Virus record (IMG/VR): IMGVR_UViG_3300025085_000069
Coordinates: 1-39,072 of that record
Strand: one strand, 5' to 3'
DNA length: 39,072 nucleotides
Origin: a virus
Positions 19,718 to 28,706 of the stretch are shown one piece after another; position 1 is the first letter of the stretch; each line of letters opens with the position of its first letter. The translations under genes were made by a program, and so were the position numbers. The notes under the pieces were generated by a model. It worked only from the letters and a program-made list of their open reading frames with translations. It made no database searches and was not told the DNA's origin.

Positions 19718-19912
19718 GATATTGTAAAAGAGGACTACCCCGAAATCGTTTGGACAAACGAAAAGAAAACTATGGGATATGTTGATGGAAGAGGCCCTTA
19801 TACCAAAGAATCAATTGCTACGGAATTGAAAAGAGTCGGGACTTACGACAAAAGAAAGGAATTCATTTCTGTTCGTGGTGGACAAACCCCTACTGAATCG
19901 GCGTGGGAATAG
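19706..19912 (+). CDS. W-ILK-tagged small protein, 68 aa
   Basis: GTG 19706 behind AGGAGAG. Tag MSWKDIVKEDYPE, followed by strand-rich sequence (IVWTNEKKTMGYVDGRGPYTKESIATELKRVG). Flanked by junction repeats B and C. No family match. Confidence 0.66.
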   Translation: MSWKDIVKEDYPEIVWTNEKKTMGYVDGRGPYTKESIATELKRVGTYDKRKEFISVRGGQTPTESAWE

Positions 19913-19935
19913 GAGAGATTACAGTGAGTTGGAAA
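19911..19935 (+). repeat. 25-bp junction repeat, copy C
   Basis: Covers the end of 19706-19912 (TAG inside AATAGG) and the start of 19924-20142. Identical to copy B. Confidence 0.65.
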
Positions 19936-20142
19936 AATATTCTAAAAAAGGATTTGACTTCGGAACAGAAGTCGGAAACTGATGCATATGTTTCTTCTCA
20001 AGATTCAATAACAGTCCGAAAGGTTATGCAACACTTGTTGAAGAAACTTGGGTTTGTCAAAGGTTCAGTTGGCCGTAGGGACATTGAGAGATACCTTGAG
20101 GAAAAGTATCCGGATAAGTTGGAACATCGGCGGTCTTATTAG
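19924..20142 (+). CDS. W-ILK-tagged small protein, 72 aa
   Basis: GTG 19924 in junction repeat C. Tag MSWKNILKKDLTSEQ, then SITVRKVMQHLLKKLGFVKGSVGRRDIERYLEEKYPDKLE, a helical body that could be a small DNA-binding or adaptor fold. No family assignment. Confidence 0.66.
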   Translation: MSWKNILKKDLTSEQKSETDAYVSSQDSITVRKVMQHLLKKLGFVKGSVGRRDIERYLEEKYPDKLEHRRSY

Positions 20143-20153
20143 GGGGGGTTGCT

Positions 20154-20612
20154 ATGAGTTGGAAAAATATTATCAAAGAGGATGAAGATGATGATTTTCC
20201 TCGTTATGTCCCAAGAGATGGTGCATATGTTACAGTAGAAGAACAAGAAGAAAGAGGACGGTATCTATTTGATAAGAAAAATGTAGGGCGAGTTTATCGC
20301 AACAAAGTAAATGGGAAAAATTATGTTTTTAACAGGCTCTACAATAATGGAGAAATTGAATTGGTGAGCCAGCCCGAAGAGAAAGAATCTCTAACCATGC
20401 GAGAACAATTACAGGCATCTATTGACAAATTGAAAGAAGCGCAAGGTAAAGAAGGGGAAAATCCAAATCTTGATGCGGCCATAAAGAATACTCAATTATT
20501 AATGGAAAACGAGGACGATGAGGTGCTTGATTACAGACCAACTGAAAAAGAAACGGTTCACCGAATTACACCAGTATTTGCATTAAATTATGAATTATTG
20601 CCGGAGCAGTAA
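20154..20612 (+). CDS. W-ILK-tagged small protein, 152 aa
   Basis: ATG 20154 behind GGGGGGTTGCT. Tag MSWKNIIKEDEDDDFP. The middle has strands (VGRVYRNKVNGKNYVFNRLYNNGEIELVS), then an acidic helix (TMREQLQASIDKLKEAQ), giving a Tudor- or SH3-like look in the middle, but this is a guess. No known family. Confidence 0.68.
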   Translation: MSWKNIIKEDEDDDFPRYVPRDGAYVTVEEQEERGRYLFDKKNVGRVYRNKVNGKNYVFNRLYNNGEIELVSQPEEKESLTMREQLQASIDKLKEAQGKEGENPNLDAAIKNTQLLMENEDDEVLDYRPTEKETVHRITPVFALNYELLPEQ

Positions 20613-20624
20613 GGTGAGAAAATA

Positions 20625-22340
20625 ATGTTCACCAAAGGCATGACTCCCATACGAGTGTTATACACTCTTATTCGGTATGGTGAAGATGGAGCAAAGGACT
20701 TCATAGATGCTTTTCAAAATAGAGAGAAAGGATTTCAAACCTTTCAACGAATTATTTCTCCTTTCAAGAATTTGACAAGGGCTGACATTAAGGGGCTGTT
20801 GAGAAGGGATTACAAGGAGCAGATTGAATCGGACTCCATGTTTCAAAGTTTAGATAAACAGACTTCAACGATTATTAGAGAATTGTCGGTTCTGTTAGCG
20901 TTTGTTGCACAAGGAATTGATAAGCCCGTAGAGGACATGAACATATCGGAATTGATTTCAGCATTTGTAGAGGAAACTGATTCCACAAAGAAAGAGCGCA
21001 TGGCAGGTCTTTTGTTTAAGACAATCAAGGGTAGAGTAAACTACGAAAGAACCAAGAAAAAGGATGGTTCTCAAGTTTCCAAAGAAGAGTTGAAGGATGC
21101 TTTCAACAGCATTTATTCTCCCTTAGAGGGCATTGGTGAACTTGATGATAAAGAGAAGTTCCTAACAGAGTTAAACGCTACAGGACAATTGCATTCTGCT
21201 CTCCTTGTATTGGCCTACGAATCCGAAGGTTCAGTAGCAAGAAAAATTGCCTTCTTCCCCATAGACGAATTGGATGTTGGGGGTCAGTATCGTAAACTTG
21301 GGATTGATACACCGACAGACAGAAAATTTGTTTCTGTTATCTATCCCGACCTTTGGGAAAATCTAGAATTGCCTAAACCAAGAAAGGATTCGTTTACAGA
21401 TAAGGTTTCAGCAGAGGGAGCAACTTCTCGCAGAGAGTATCAAATTGTCAATGACAGCGAGACTACAGTAAACTACATCAAATTCTTGGCGAATGAAAAA
21501 TCTCAACAAAGAACGGGCTATATGCAGGGACCAAAAAGAACCTCCTCGGTAAAATCTATCCCTACTTCAATTATCAAAACACTCGTTCCTAAAATTGCTG
21601 GAAGAGACATGACTAAACCCAACACGATAATTTTCAGCAAGAGCAAGAGGGGCTATATTATGAACACCTACCTTCGCCAGTTCTTTGAAGAGGGACGGTC
21701 TTATCTAGAGGGATTGCTGAGAGGGACTACCAAAGTAAGCGATGAAGACATTCTTTCTTATTTTGCCGGAGAATTAGGTAGAGGTCTAAGAGACCGATTT
21801 TTTGCATTTCTTGATGACGAGTCATATCGGAGTGCAATAGAAATTTTAGAAGAAGACGAGATACCTTACAAAGAAGATGAACGAAACAATGTTGTTCTTC
21901 TTGATAATTTGAGCGACTTAGGGGCGTTTAGAAAGGAAATTGATGTAGACAGTTTGAACTACACTCAAAGCGAAATTGAACAAGATGTCAAATCAATTCC
22001 GATTTCAACCTCTCTACAAACTACCAATGAATATTTTTTACCGACAAAGGAAGGAGAAGCAGGTGCTAAATTAGGCATTGAAACTCTTTACAAAATAGGA
22101 GTCACCTATGAGGATTTGGAGCCTCTTTTAACCGAAGAAGGAGACCAGCAGTTCATCAATGAAGAGTTTGGAAAGAAGTTGTTGGAAACTTCTATGAGAT
22201 TTAAGAACGACTTTGATGAAGCGGTCTTAGCAAAACTGAATGAGATTATAGAAAAAAGGGAAAAATACGAAAAGGAATTCCCCCAAATTTTTAAAGAGTT
22301 AGGCTATTACGATTTAATCACCGAGTCCCAAGGAGAGTAG
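20625..22340 (+). CDS. Large hypothetical helical protein, 571 aa
   Basis: ATG 20625 behind AAGGTGAGAA. It is charged and mostly helical (FIDAFQNREKGFQTFQRIISPFKN, LSVLLAFVAQGIDKPVEDM, ILSYFAGELGRGLRDRFFAFLDDE). No tag, no signal peptide, no enzyme motif. It sits four bases upstream of the next large protein, just before the large terminase, and with it forms a pair of large unknowns. Virion-internal or packaging-associated roles are possible. Confidence 0.72.
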   Translation: MFTKGMTPIRVLYTLIRYGEDGAKDFIDAFQNREKGFQTFQRIISPFKNLTRADIKGLLRRDYKEQIESDSMFQSLDKQTSTIIRELSVLLAFVAQGIDKPVEDMNISELISAFVEETDSTKKERMAGLLFKTIKGRVNYERTKKKDGSQVSKEELKDAFNSIYSPLEGIGELDDKEKFLTELNATGQLHSALLVLAYESEGSVARKIAFFPIDELDVGGQYRKLGIDTPTDRKFVSVIYPDLWENLELPKPRKDSFTDKVSAEGATSRREYQIVNDSETTVNYIKFLANEKSQQRTGYMQGPKRTSSVKSIPTSIIKTLVPKIAGRDMTKPNTIIFSKSKRGYIMNTYLRQFFEEGRSYLEGLLRGTTKVSDEDILSYFAGELGRGLRDRFFAFLDDESYRSAIEILEEDEIPYKEDERNNVVLLDNLSDLGAFRKEIDVDSLNYTQSEIEQDVKSIPISTSLQTTNEYFLPTKEGEAGAKLGIETLYKIGVTYEDLEPLLTEEGDQQFINEEFGKKLLETSMRFKNDFDEAVLAKLNEIIEKREKYEKEFPQIFKELGYYDLITESQGE

Positions 22341-22344
22341 AAAA

Positions 22345-24771
22345 ATGAAGATAAGTGAAGAAGACTTTGCTCAACTAGGATTGACTGAAAAGGACTTGGT
22401 TTCTGCACTTACAGAAGAAGCCTACCAAGCCTACAAAGAGAGCCCTAGCCTACGAAGATTAAGAAAGGCCATTCGTGAATCTGTTCTATCCGGTCTTGAA
22501 GAAAAAGCAGAACAAATGAATTTCAAAGAATCTTTGGTTGGCAAAGATGTTCGTGGACATCTCAATGCTATGCTAAGAGACCAAGAGTTAGCACAAATTA
22601 TACAGGACTACGAAAGAAGTAAGGGAGAAATTGGAGGACGAGAAGTTACAGCAGTATTTGAAAATAAAATTGCTGAGTCTCTTTTCCGTGGTCTTTCATA
22701 CAACGGTCAAAAAATCACTCTTGACTTGTTAAGGACAAAGGATATTGTTCCTTCTATGGTTGAGATTACTGCCGCCAATATGGATGGTGCTTTGTTCGCA
22801 AGAAGAAGAGATAGGATGCTCCAAGATGAAAAAACGGGAGAAACAATAGATTTTTTCAATACACAATTCGGTGAGAAGATTAAAAATATTGCCGAAGGAA
22901 TCAAAGAAGCCATTCAAGAAGGAGCCTCTACGCAAAAAGAAGTGGATGGCTTTTTGGAAATTCGGGATGATATTCTTTCCTTTATGGGGGCTACTTCAAA
23001 GAATGTTTTGAAAAATAAAGACAAAATCTATGCATATTGGGCTGATATCCACAAAAAACATAAGGATTTGGTGACTGCTGTTGATGCTTTAACCGAAGGC
23101 GCTGAGAATGAAGAAATGAGTAAGTTGAAAACCGCCTTTGAAGAAATTAGAGATAAACCCTACATTGTTGAGTATGCCCCTATGTCGGTGAAAGAAACAC
23201 ATGACCAACTTTTGGCTTTGGATTTATTAGAAGCGTTTCAAAAGAGGATTGGTAGGAGCGTAGATGATAACGAGGAATTCCTTACAACTGTTGAAGGTGC
23301 TTTGGAAGCAGACCCAAACAAGGAAGAAGAAGAGATACAAGATGTAGTAGATGATTTTTCTAGTTTCACTTCGGAAAAACTTGACCCAATTAGCCGCTAT
23401 TACATCTCTAAAATGTTGAATGGAATTTTTGTCTCAAGCGCAATGAAGGAATCTATCATTGAAGAAGTGAATAATTTGGCTACTACTTTTGGCATGGATG
23501 AAATAGACCTCAAGAATTTGAAGAAGTTTTTATCCGATATTCCCGACTTTACAGGAACAAATAGCAATGTTATGCTACCATCACAATTTTCTACAGGCTT
23601 CTTGATGGAAACTTCAAAAGACGGAAAAATAGAGTATGGCGAAAAATTAGTAGATGACATAAACTCCGACTATTCTTTGTTTATTGAAAGGCTGGCAACG
23701 GTTATTGAAACTGGGGCTTTTAGAATTGGAAGGCGGGGCGAAACTACTACCACTATTACCGGAACTGCGGGAGAAGCCAAGAGGAAAATAAAGGACAAGG
23801 CGAAAGGTGAAGCCGAGAAAAGAACCTACTCTGCTTCGTTTACATCAAGAGGTATGTCTTGGAAACAATTAGAAGAGGGGCAAGCAAAAAAAGTAAATGC
23901 TGTAATTAACGCCCTTAATGACTATTTATTTGTCCCTATCTCAAACAAAATTATGACTTTAGGGCATTCATTTAGAGATTTGAGAAGAACGAAGGCATTC
24001 AAAATTATCTCTGTTTATGCAGATACACGAACAGAAAAGCAAACTTCGCCTTCTACAAAGGCAGTATCGGTTCTATACCAAAGGTTAGAGAAAAGAGGAC
24101 AGGCCACCTTTACTTCAAAACAATACGACAACCTCAATAATTTTATGGATTCCTTGAGGACTCAGTTTGATTTCGGAAAGATACGAAATAGTGCAAATAA
24201 GGCGTTTATTAGTCTTAACCAAATCTACCGAGGGGCTGGCGCTGACTTCTTAAAAAATATGAAGAAAGGGTTCGGTAAACTCATTGGAGCCATTCATAAA
24301 AAGACTGTTGCTAAGGGAAGAATTGAGCCTATTCTAAGAGACTTTGATGTGAGTCCGGAAGAAGTGGATGTTGATTATGACATTAGCGATATTGTGGCGT
24401 TTACAGAAGTTATTGATTTCATGTTAGAGAATAAAAGTGCTCTAGGAAAACCGTTTGAAAGAAAAATAAAGAAACTAGATTTCAATTTCAACCGATTGTC
24501 AAAGTCCAAAGACATTCGCAACAAAATTTTGGAAGCGCATGATGCATTTAGAATTTTGAAAGGAATGCCGATTTACTACGGTAGAGGGGATTTGTCGGAC
24601 ATTGATGATGTGTCAAGCGTTGCTAATTTTATCCGAAACGATATGGGGATAAACATTGTAGCGAATGAAATCGTGAAGATGGTTGAAGAGGTAGATTCTT
24701 TCGCCAATATCGCCAAAAACATAGGGGTCACCGAGGAAACTGTTTACTTTGTGAAGGCTAATTTCCGGTGA
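22345..24771 (+). CDS. Large hypothetical helical protein, 808 aa
   Basis: ATG 22345 follows AGGAGAG. It is almost wholly helical and strongly charged, with an acidic run (DPNKEEEEIQDVVDDFSSF) and basic patches (KRKIKDKAKGEAEKR). At about residue 508 SFTSRGMSWKQLEEG recalls the tag sequence inside the protein. The end (NIAKNIGVTEETVYFVKANFR) reads like a helix-turn-helix. No family is recognised. The GGTGA at its stop is the ribosome site for the terminase gene. Confidence 0.72.
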   Translation: MKISEEDFAQLGLTEKDLVSALTEEAYQAYKESPSLRRLRKAIRESVLSGLEEKAEQMNFKESLVGKDVRGHLNAMLRDQELAQIIQDYERSKGEIGGREVTAVFENKIAESLFRGLSYNGQKITLDLLRTKDIVPSMVEITAANMDGALFARRRDRMLQDEKTGETIDFFNTQFGEKIKNIAEGIKEAIQEGASTQKEVDGFLEIRDDILSFMGATSKNVLKNKDKIYAYWADIHKKHKDLVTAVDALTEGAENEEMSKLKTAFEEIRDKPYIVEYAPMSVKETHDQLLALDLLEAFQKRIGRSVDDNEEFLTTVEGALEADPNKEEEEIQDVVDDFSSFTSEKLDPISRYYISKMLNGIFVSSAMKESIIEEVNNLATTFGMDEIDLKNLKKFLSDIPDFTGTNSNVMLPSQFSTGFLMETSKDGKIEYGEKLVDDINSDYSLFIERLATVIETGAFRIGRRGETTTTITGTAGEAKRKIKDKAKGEAEKRTYSASFTSRGMSWKQLEEGQAKKVNAVINALNDYLFVPISNKIMTLGHSFRDLRRTKAFKIISVYADTRTEKQTSPSTKAVSVLYQRLEKRGQATFTSKQYDNLNNFMDSLRTQFDFGKIRNSANKAFISLNQIYRGAGADFLKNMKKGFGKLIGAIHKKTVAKGRIEPILRDFDVSPEEVDVDYDISDIVAFTEVIDFMLENKSALGKPFERKIKKLDFNFNRLSKSKDIRNKILEAHDAFRILKGMPIYYGRGDLSDIDDVSSVANFIRNDMGINIVANEIVKMVEEVDSFANIAKNIGVTEETVYFVKANFR

Positions 24772-24775
24772 TACA

Positions 24776-26203
24776 ATGGAAATAACCCAATTCAACCTAG
24801 AGCATCAAATGGATTTGTCGCTCTCCCAAAAATCATTTGCGTATTTTTTTGAGCATGTTCTAGGTTTCCAAATGACAGACCATCAACTAGAATGGTTGTC
24901 TCTTATGGATGAAAGCAATCGTAATGTCATTATTTGTAGCCGTGGTCACGGTAAGTCTGTTTTTATGCACTCTTGGGTTGCTTGGAATCTACTCTTCCAA
25001 CCCGCCCCTTACCAAATTGTCTACATGTCTTCTAACCAAAAGCAGACAAACATGCACATGAAGTCAATTGACAAACTGTTCAACAATCCTATTCTATCGG
25101 CATTCAAACCAAAGGGCGCAAAGGGTTGGGCCGTAGAAGAAATGAATTTGACAAACGGAAACTCAATCGTAGCCCGTTCTGTAAACTCGCAGGTTCGTGG
25201 CCTTCACCCTCAAGAGATTATTATTGACGACCCTTTGAAAGAATTCAGTCTTGTAGGTATCCAAAAAGTCACTGATTGGTTTTTTGGTGATATGATTCCA
25301 GCCTTGCACCACACCGCTTCTTTACGAATTATTGGAACGCCTTTCTCCTATACTGACATCTATTCCCAACTTGAAGAAAATTCTCAATATCTTGTAAGAA
25401 AGTATCCTTGTTTGAATGCACTCAACGAACCTCTTTGGCCGGAAAGATGGGATTACGATTCTTTGATGAATAGAAAAGCAGAAATTGGTTCACTCAAGTT
25501 TACAAGAGAATACATGTGTGTACCTATTGCCACAGGAACCTCTCTGTTTAATCCTGAATATCTTGAGAATGCTAAAAATAAGAATTTCGTCCTTTCTTCT
25601 AGAAGAAGAGAAGGGTGTAAATATTATGCCGGTATTGACCCTGCTATTTCTACAGACGGGGACTACAATGTAATCACTGTCATTGAAGTTGATGAAAATG
25701 ACAATAAATCAATTGTTTACATTGACCGAGCAAAGAATGTAGAGTTTAGAGAAAATCTACAAAAGGTTAGACTGATAGGTAAAATTTTCAATCCGGAAGT
25801 GGTTCTATTTGAAACAAACACTTTCGCAAAGTCATTTACTCAAGAGTTGAGGAATATCTCCGACATCAATGTGCATGATTTCAATACAACAAGAAAGAAG
25901 AAGCAAGACATCATTCTAAATCTACAAATGAATTTTGAAAATTCTAAAATTCATTTGCCTTACGGCAATGAAGAAAGTAGAAGAGTCACTACAGCCCTCA
26001 TTGAAGAATTATCTATGTTTTCAATTACCGAAAAGGGTAAGTTTGAGGGTGTTGGAGCGCATGACGACATGGTTATGAGTCTTGCTTTAGCAAATGCCGC
26101 TACTCAAAGAGCAAGTGAAAATTTCTTATTGTTGGACGATATGGGCTTATTTAATGAGAGGCCGTTTTCTCCTTTAAGAGGCATACAAGGTTTGAATTTT
26201 TGA
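24776..26203 (+). CDS. terL: Terminase large subunit
   Basis: ATP-driven DNA packaging motor with nuclease. Residues 54-61 CSRGHGKS form the Walker A, and IIIDDP (148-153) the Walker B. The C-terminal RNase H-like nuclease shows GIDPAIS with D288, E346 in VVLFETNTF, and HDD (D430/D431) in GAHDDMVMSLALA. At 475 residues it is of usual length. ATG 24776 follows the GGTGA that also contains the upstream stop. Confident. Confidence 0.95.
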   Translation: MEITQFNLEHQMDLSLSQKSFAYFFEHVLGFQMTDHQLEWLSLMDESNRNVIICSRGHGKSVFMHSWVAWNLLFQPAPYQIVYMSSNQKQTNMHMKSIDKLFNNPILSAFKPKGAKGWAVEEMNLTNGNSIVARSVNSQVRGLHPQEIIIDDPLKEFSLVGIQKVTDWFFGDMIPALHHTASLRIIGTPFSYTDIYSQLEENSQYLVRKYPCLNALNEPLWPERWDYDSLMNRKAEIGSLKFTREYMCVPIATGTSLFNPEYLENAKNKNFVLSSRRREGCKYYAGIDPAISTDGDYNVITVIEVDENDNKSIVYIDRAKNVEFRENLQKVRLIGKIFNPEVVLFETNTFAKSFTQELRNISDINVHDFNTTRKKKQDIILNLQMNFENSKIHLPYGNEESRRVTTALIEELSMFSITEKGKFEGVGAHDDMVMSLALANAATQRASENFLLLDDMGLFNERPFSPLRGIQGLNF

Positions 26204-26212
26204 GGTTTAAAT

Positions 26213-27814
26213 ATGGCAACGGCTCAAGACTTGCGAGAGGCTAGCGACCTACTAGAAGAACAGGCCGAGGCTAGACAAGACTCGGAAGACGACATTGAGA
26301 CTCTTTTTGAATCTCTAAAATCGCAATTTGTTGTTAAGTCCGAATACCAGATTGTAAAAGAGATGTCTAGGACTTACAAAATTAACGCCACAGAAGCAAG
26401 AAAGGTCATCTCTGATTTTCCGCCTACTTACGAAATCTATGACCATAAAATACCCGATGTTATCAAAACTATGAGAAAGGAAAGAAGGTCATTAAAAGGA
26501 GAATATAGGGATAAGATGACAAAGAATATTGACGCTCTTATTGATGGGTATTCGGAACATATTGACAAATGTATTGAATCTATTTATTGGATAAATCCTT
26601 ACAAAACAACTTTGAAGAAAATGACTTTCAAAGAGACTGATTTAAAGAAACTACATTCTCTAAAAGAAGCAAATGAAAGAAGAGAAATCGTTGATTGTTT
26701 GTGTAAATATTGGGAATCGGAACTTGATTCTAAAGAAGTTAATTATGGGCCAGTTTATGCAAAGATGCAGAAATCAATGAAAGAGTCTAAATCTAATTTT
26801 AGAAAATTAGTCAAGAAAATTCCCGATGTGGTTCTTCGTAAAAGTATCAAAGAGAAAACCGAATATTTTATCCTTAAACAAGTCTGCGAAAATCAAGGGA
26901 TAAGCGCTAGAGAATTGCATGATAAAATGCCTACATCACTTTACGAAAACAATTCTTGGAATAGCATCTCAAAGATGGCTAAGAGGTTGGATATTATTTC
27001 TTTGGAAGGCAGATATTACAAAGTGAATTCCGAAATAAAGAAAAATATTTGGGCTTATACTGCGGCATTCATTGATTCCGATGGATACATCACTATGGAT
27101 AGGAAACATAACCCTAGAGTAGGATTGGTGGCTACAGGAGATAGAGGTAAGGTTTTCATGCAAGAAATCCATAAGGCTATTGGATTTGGAAAACTGCATC
27201 TTGACCAAAAATCTCCTCAAGATACACGGCCTGTTAATCGTCTCAACTTTTACTCTCAAAGCGATGTTTTTAATTTGCTTACCAAGTGTCTTCCGCATTT
27301 CCGAATGAAGCAAGGAAATGCCAAACTTTTGCTAGAGTTGGTTAGAATTAAGAAGGGCTACAAGAAGGCTGATTGGTATAAGCAACGATGTGGAGAGATT
27401 TTCAAGTTGATGAAGTGGGAGAATCACCGTGACCATGTAGGGTATGATTTTGCCAAAGAGGGGATTTACCGAGATGATATTCAAAAATATAGGGATAATT
27501 GTAAGGTCTCTCTTATGGACGAGATGGAAAACATTGGAACAATTATTAAACAAGATGGGTATAAAACAAAAGAAATTTTAGATTACATGACTTACAAATC
27601 TTGGGCTTGGCAATCCGAAAGAGCGAGAAAGGATGCTGGACTAGGCGAAGGCGATGGTTTTAGTGATGAAGAACATTTGGAGTTAATTACAACACCTAGA
27701 GGTAAAACGCTAGGCTATTCTCCGGAAGGCGCAGAATTAAAGGCATGGATACGCACTTGGAATGAGGAATTCGGTAGAAGGTTAGGCATAGTTTACCCAA
27801 CAGGAGATGAATGA
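26213..27814 (+). CDS. LAGLIDADG homing endonuclease-like protein with large N-terminal region, 533 aa
   Basis: Residues 281-293 (AYTAAFIDSDGYI) match a LAGLIDADG helix with the acid at D290. The continuation PRVGLVATGDRGKVFMQEIHKAIGFGKLHL...LTKCLPHFRMKQGNAKLLLELVRIK fits the rest of the domain. A winged helix (LKQVCENQGISARELHDKMPTSLYENNSWNSISKMAKRLDIISLEGRYYKV) precedes it. The first 215 residues are helical and unknown. It is free-standing, directly behind terL, and may have been acquired and then kept as a packaging-associated nuclease, or be simply mobile. Start at ATG 26213 behind GAGGTTT. Confidence 0.78.
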   Translation: MATAQDLREASDLLEEQAEARQDSEDDIETLFESLKSQFVVKSEYQIVKEMSRTYKINATEARKVISDFPPTYEIYDHKIPDVIKTMRKERRSLKGEYRDKMTKNIDALIDGYSEHIDKCIESIYWINPYKTTLKKMTFKETDLKKLHSLKEANERREIVDCLCKYWESELDSKEVNYGPVYAKMQKSMKESKSNFRKLVKKIPDVVLRKSIKEKTEYFILKQVCENQGISARELHDKMPTSLYENNSWNSISKMAKRLDIISLEGRYYKVNSEIKKNIWAYTAAFIDSDGYITMDRKHNPRVGLVATGDRGKVFMQEIHKAIGFGKLHLDQKSPQDTRPVNRLNFYSQSDVFNLLTKCLPHFRMKQGNAKLLLELVRIKKGYKKADWYKQRCGEIFKLMKWENHRDHVGYDFAKEGIYRDDIQKYRDNCKVSLMDEMENIGTIIKQDGYKTKEILDYMTYKSWAWQSERARKDAGLGEGDGFSDEEHLELITTPRGKTLGYSPEGAELKAWIRTWNEEFGRRLGIVYPTGDE

Positions 27815-27815
27815 T

Positions 27816-28034
27816 ATGTGGTTTGAGATTCTTAAGAAGAAAAAGAAGAAGAAAAAGAAGTATAAGTCCCCTACCGGCGTCTACACTAAGCCTAAACTAA
27901 GAGAGAGCATACACGCTACTTTACTTGGTGAGAATACTCATGGAACTGCCGCAGGTCAATGGTCTGCTCGTAAATCTCAAGAATTAAATAGACGGTATCA
28001 AAAGGCAGGTGGTGGCTTTGTCAATAAAAAGTGA
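27816..28034 (+). CDS. Tagged small basic protein (first half of a WSARK...GGG family), 72 aa
   Basis: ATG 27816; an in-frame ATG at 27807 is less likely. Tag MWFEILKKKKKKKKK with a pure lysine run. Then LRESIHATLLGENTHGTAAGQWSARKSQELNRRYQKAGGGF, which I know as the N-terminal part of a small basic protein family found in many aquatic viruses. The C-terminal part of that family seems to be the next gene. Role unknown. Confidence 0.66.
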   Translation: MWFEILKKKKKKKKKYKSPTGVYTKPKLRESIHATLLGENTHGTAAGQWSARKSQELNRRYQKAGGGFVNKK

Positions 28035-28284
28035 TTGGTGGAACACTATCAAAGGCTTAACGGATAAGCAAAAAGACATGGTAGAATGGAACAAAGAGAA
28101 TTGGCAATCTCTTGGTGATGGAAAGAATGACAGGTATGCTCCTAAAGCAGTAGCGGATTCTCTTACCTCCGACCAAAAAGCATATGAAAATAGAAAAAAA
28201 AGTGAAGGAAAGAAAAAAGGAAAACAGCATGTCCCTAGAGGAAAGACCGCTAAAAAGGTGTATAGGAGAGTTGAAGGAAGATGA
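28018..28284 (+). CDS. Tagged small basic protein (second half of the same family)
   Basis: A TTG at 28018 or GTG at 28009 starts a frame with SDWWNTIKGLTDKQKDMVEW, again tag-like, then NKENWQSLGDGKNDRYAPKAVADSLTSDQKAYENRKKSEGKKKGKQHVPRG. That pattern (W-x-R-Y-x-P-K-A ... KKKGKQ) belongs to the C-terminal part of the family started by 27816-28034. It overlaps that gene. Either a split gene or two partners; start uncertain. Confidence 0.58.
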   Translation: MSIKSDWWNTIKGLTDKQKDMVEWNKENWQSLGDGKNDRYAPKAVADSLTSDQKAYENRKKSEGKKKGKQHVPRGKTAKKVYRRVEGR

Positions 28285-28706
28285 TGCTAGACTGGATGAT
28301 TATACTAAAAGAACTGACTTGCCCTAGAGCAACACAGGATTTAAAACTTAATACAAAAAACCGTAATGAGGCTATCAAAGATGAGGACATCAAGTACGGT
28401 CCTCTTAATATTGATGAACCGGCTGATTATTGGGAGAAGGTGGCTGAACATTGGGATACATCAGTAGAGGCCGCTAAGAAATCAAAGTGTTCTAATTGTA
28501 TTGCCTTTGACATCAGCCCAAGAATGAAAGACTGTATGCCTATTGTGGATGTTAAGGGTGGTCTTGGCTATTGTTGGATGCACGATTTCAAATGCCACGA
28601 AGATAGAACCTGTTATACATGGGCAAAGGGTGGGCCAATTACCAAAGATGAGAAGTCCAAGAAGAATCAAATGAAGCGTGAAGAACCGGAGGATGAGGAA
28701 GAATGA
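28281..28706 (+). CDS. Tagged Cys-rich protein, 141 aa
   Basis: ATGA overlap with the upstream gene. Tag form MLDWMIILKE. The body has C-x2-C (KCSNC) and later MKDC, GYCWMHDFKCHEDRTCYTWAKGGP, a six-Cys pattern reminiscent of proteins holding an iron-sulfur or zinc centre, like the high-potential iron-sulfur type. An acidic tail (EEPEDEEE) follows. Cofactor unknown. Next gene overlaps by four bases. Confidence 0.66.
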   Translation: MMLDWMIILKELTCPRATQDLKLNTKNRNEAIKDEDIKYGPLNIDEPADYWEKVAEHWDTSVEAAKKSKCSNCIAFDISPRMKDCMPIVDVKGGLGYCWMHDFKCHEDRTCYTWAKGGPITKDEKSKKNQMKREEPEDEEE

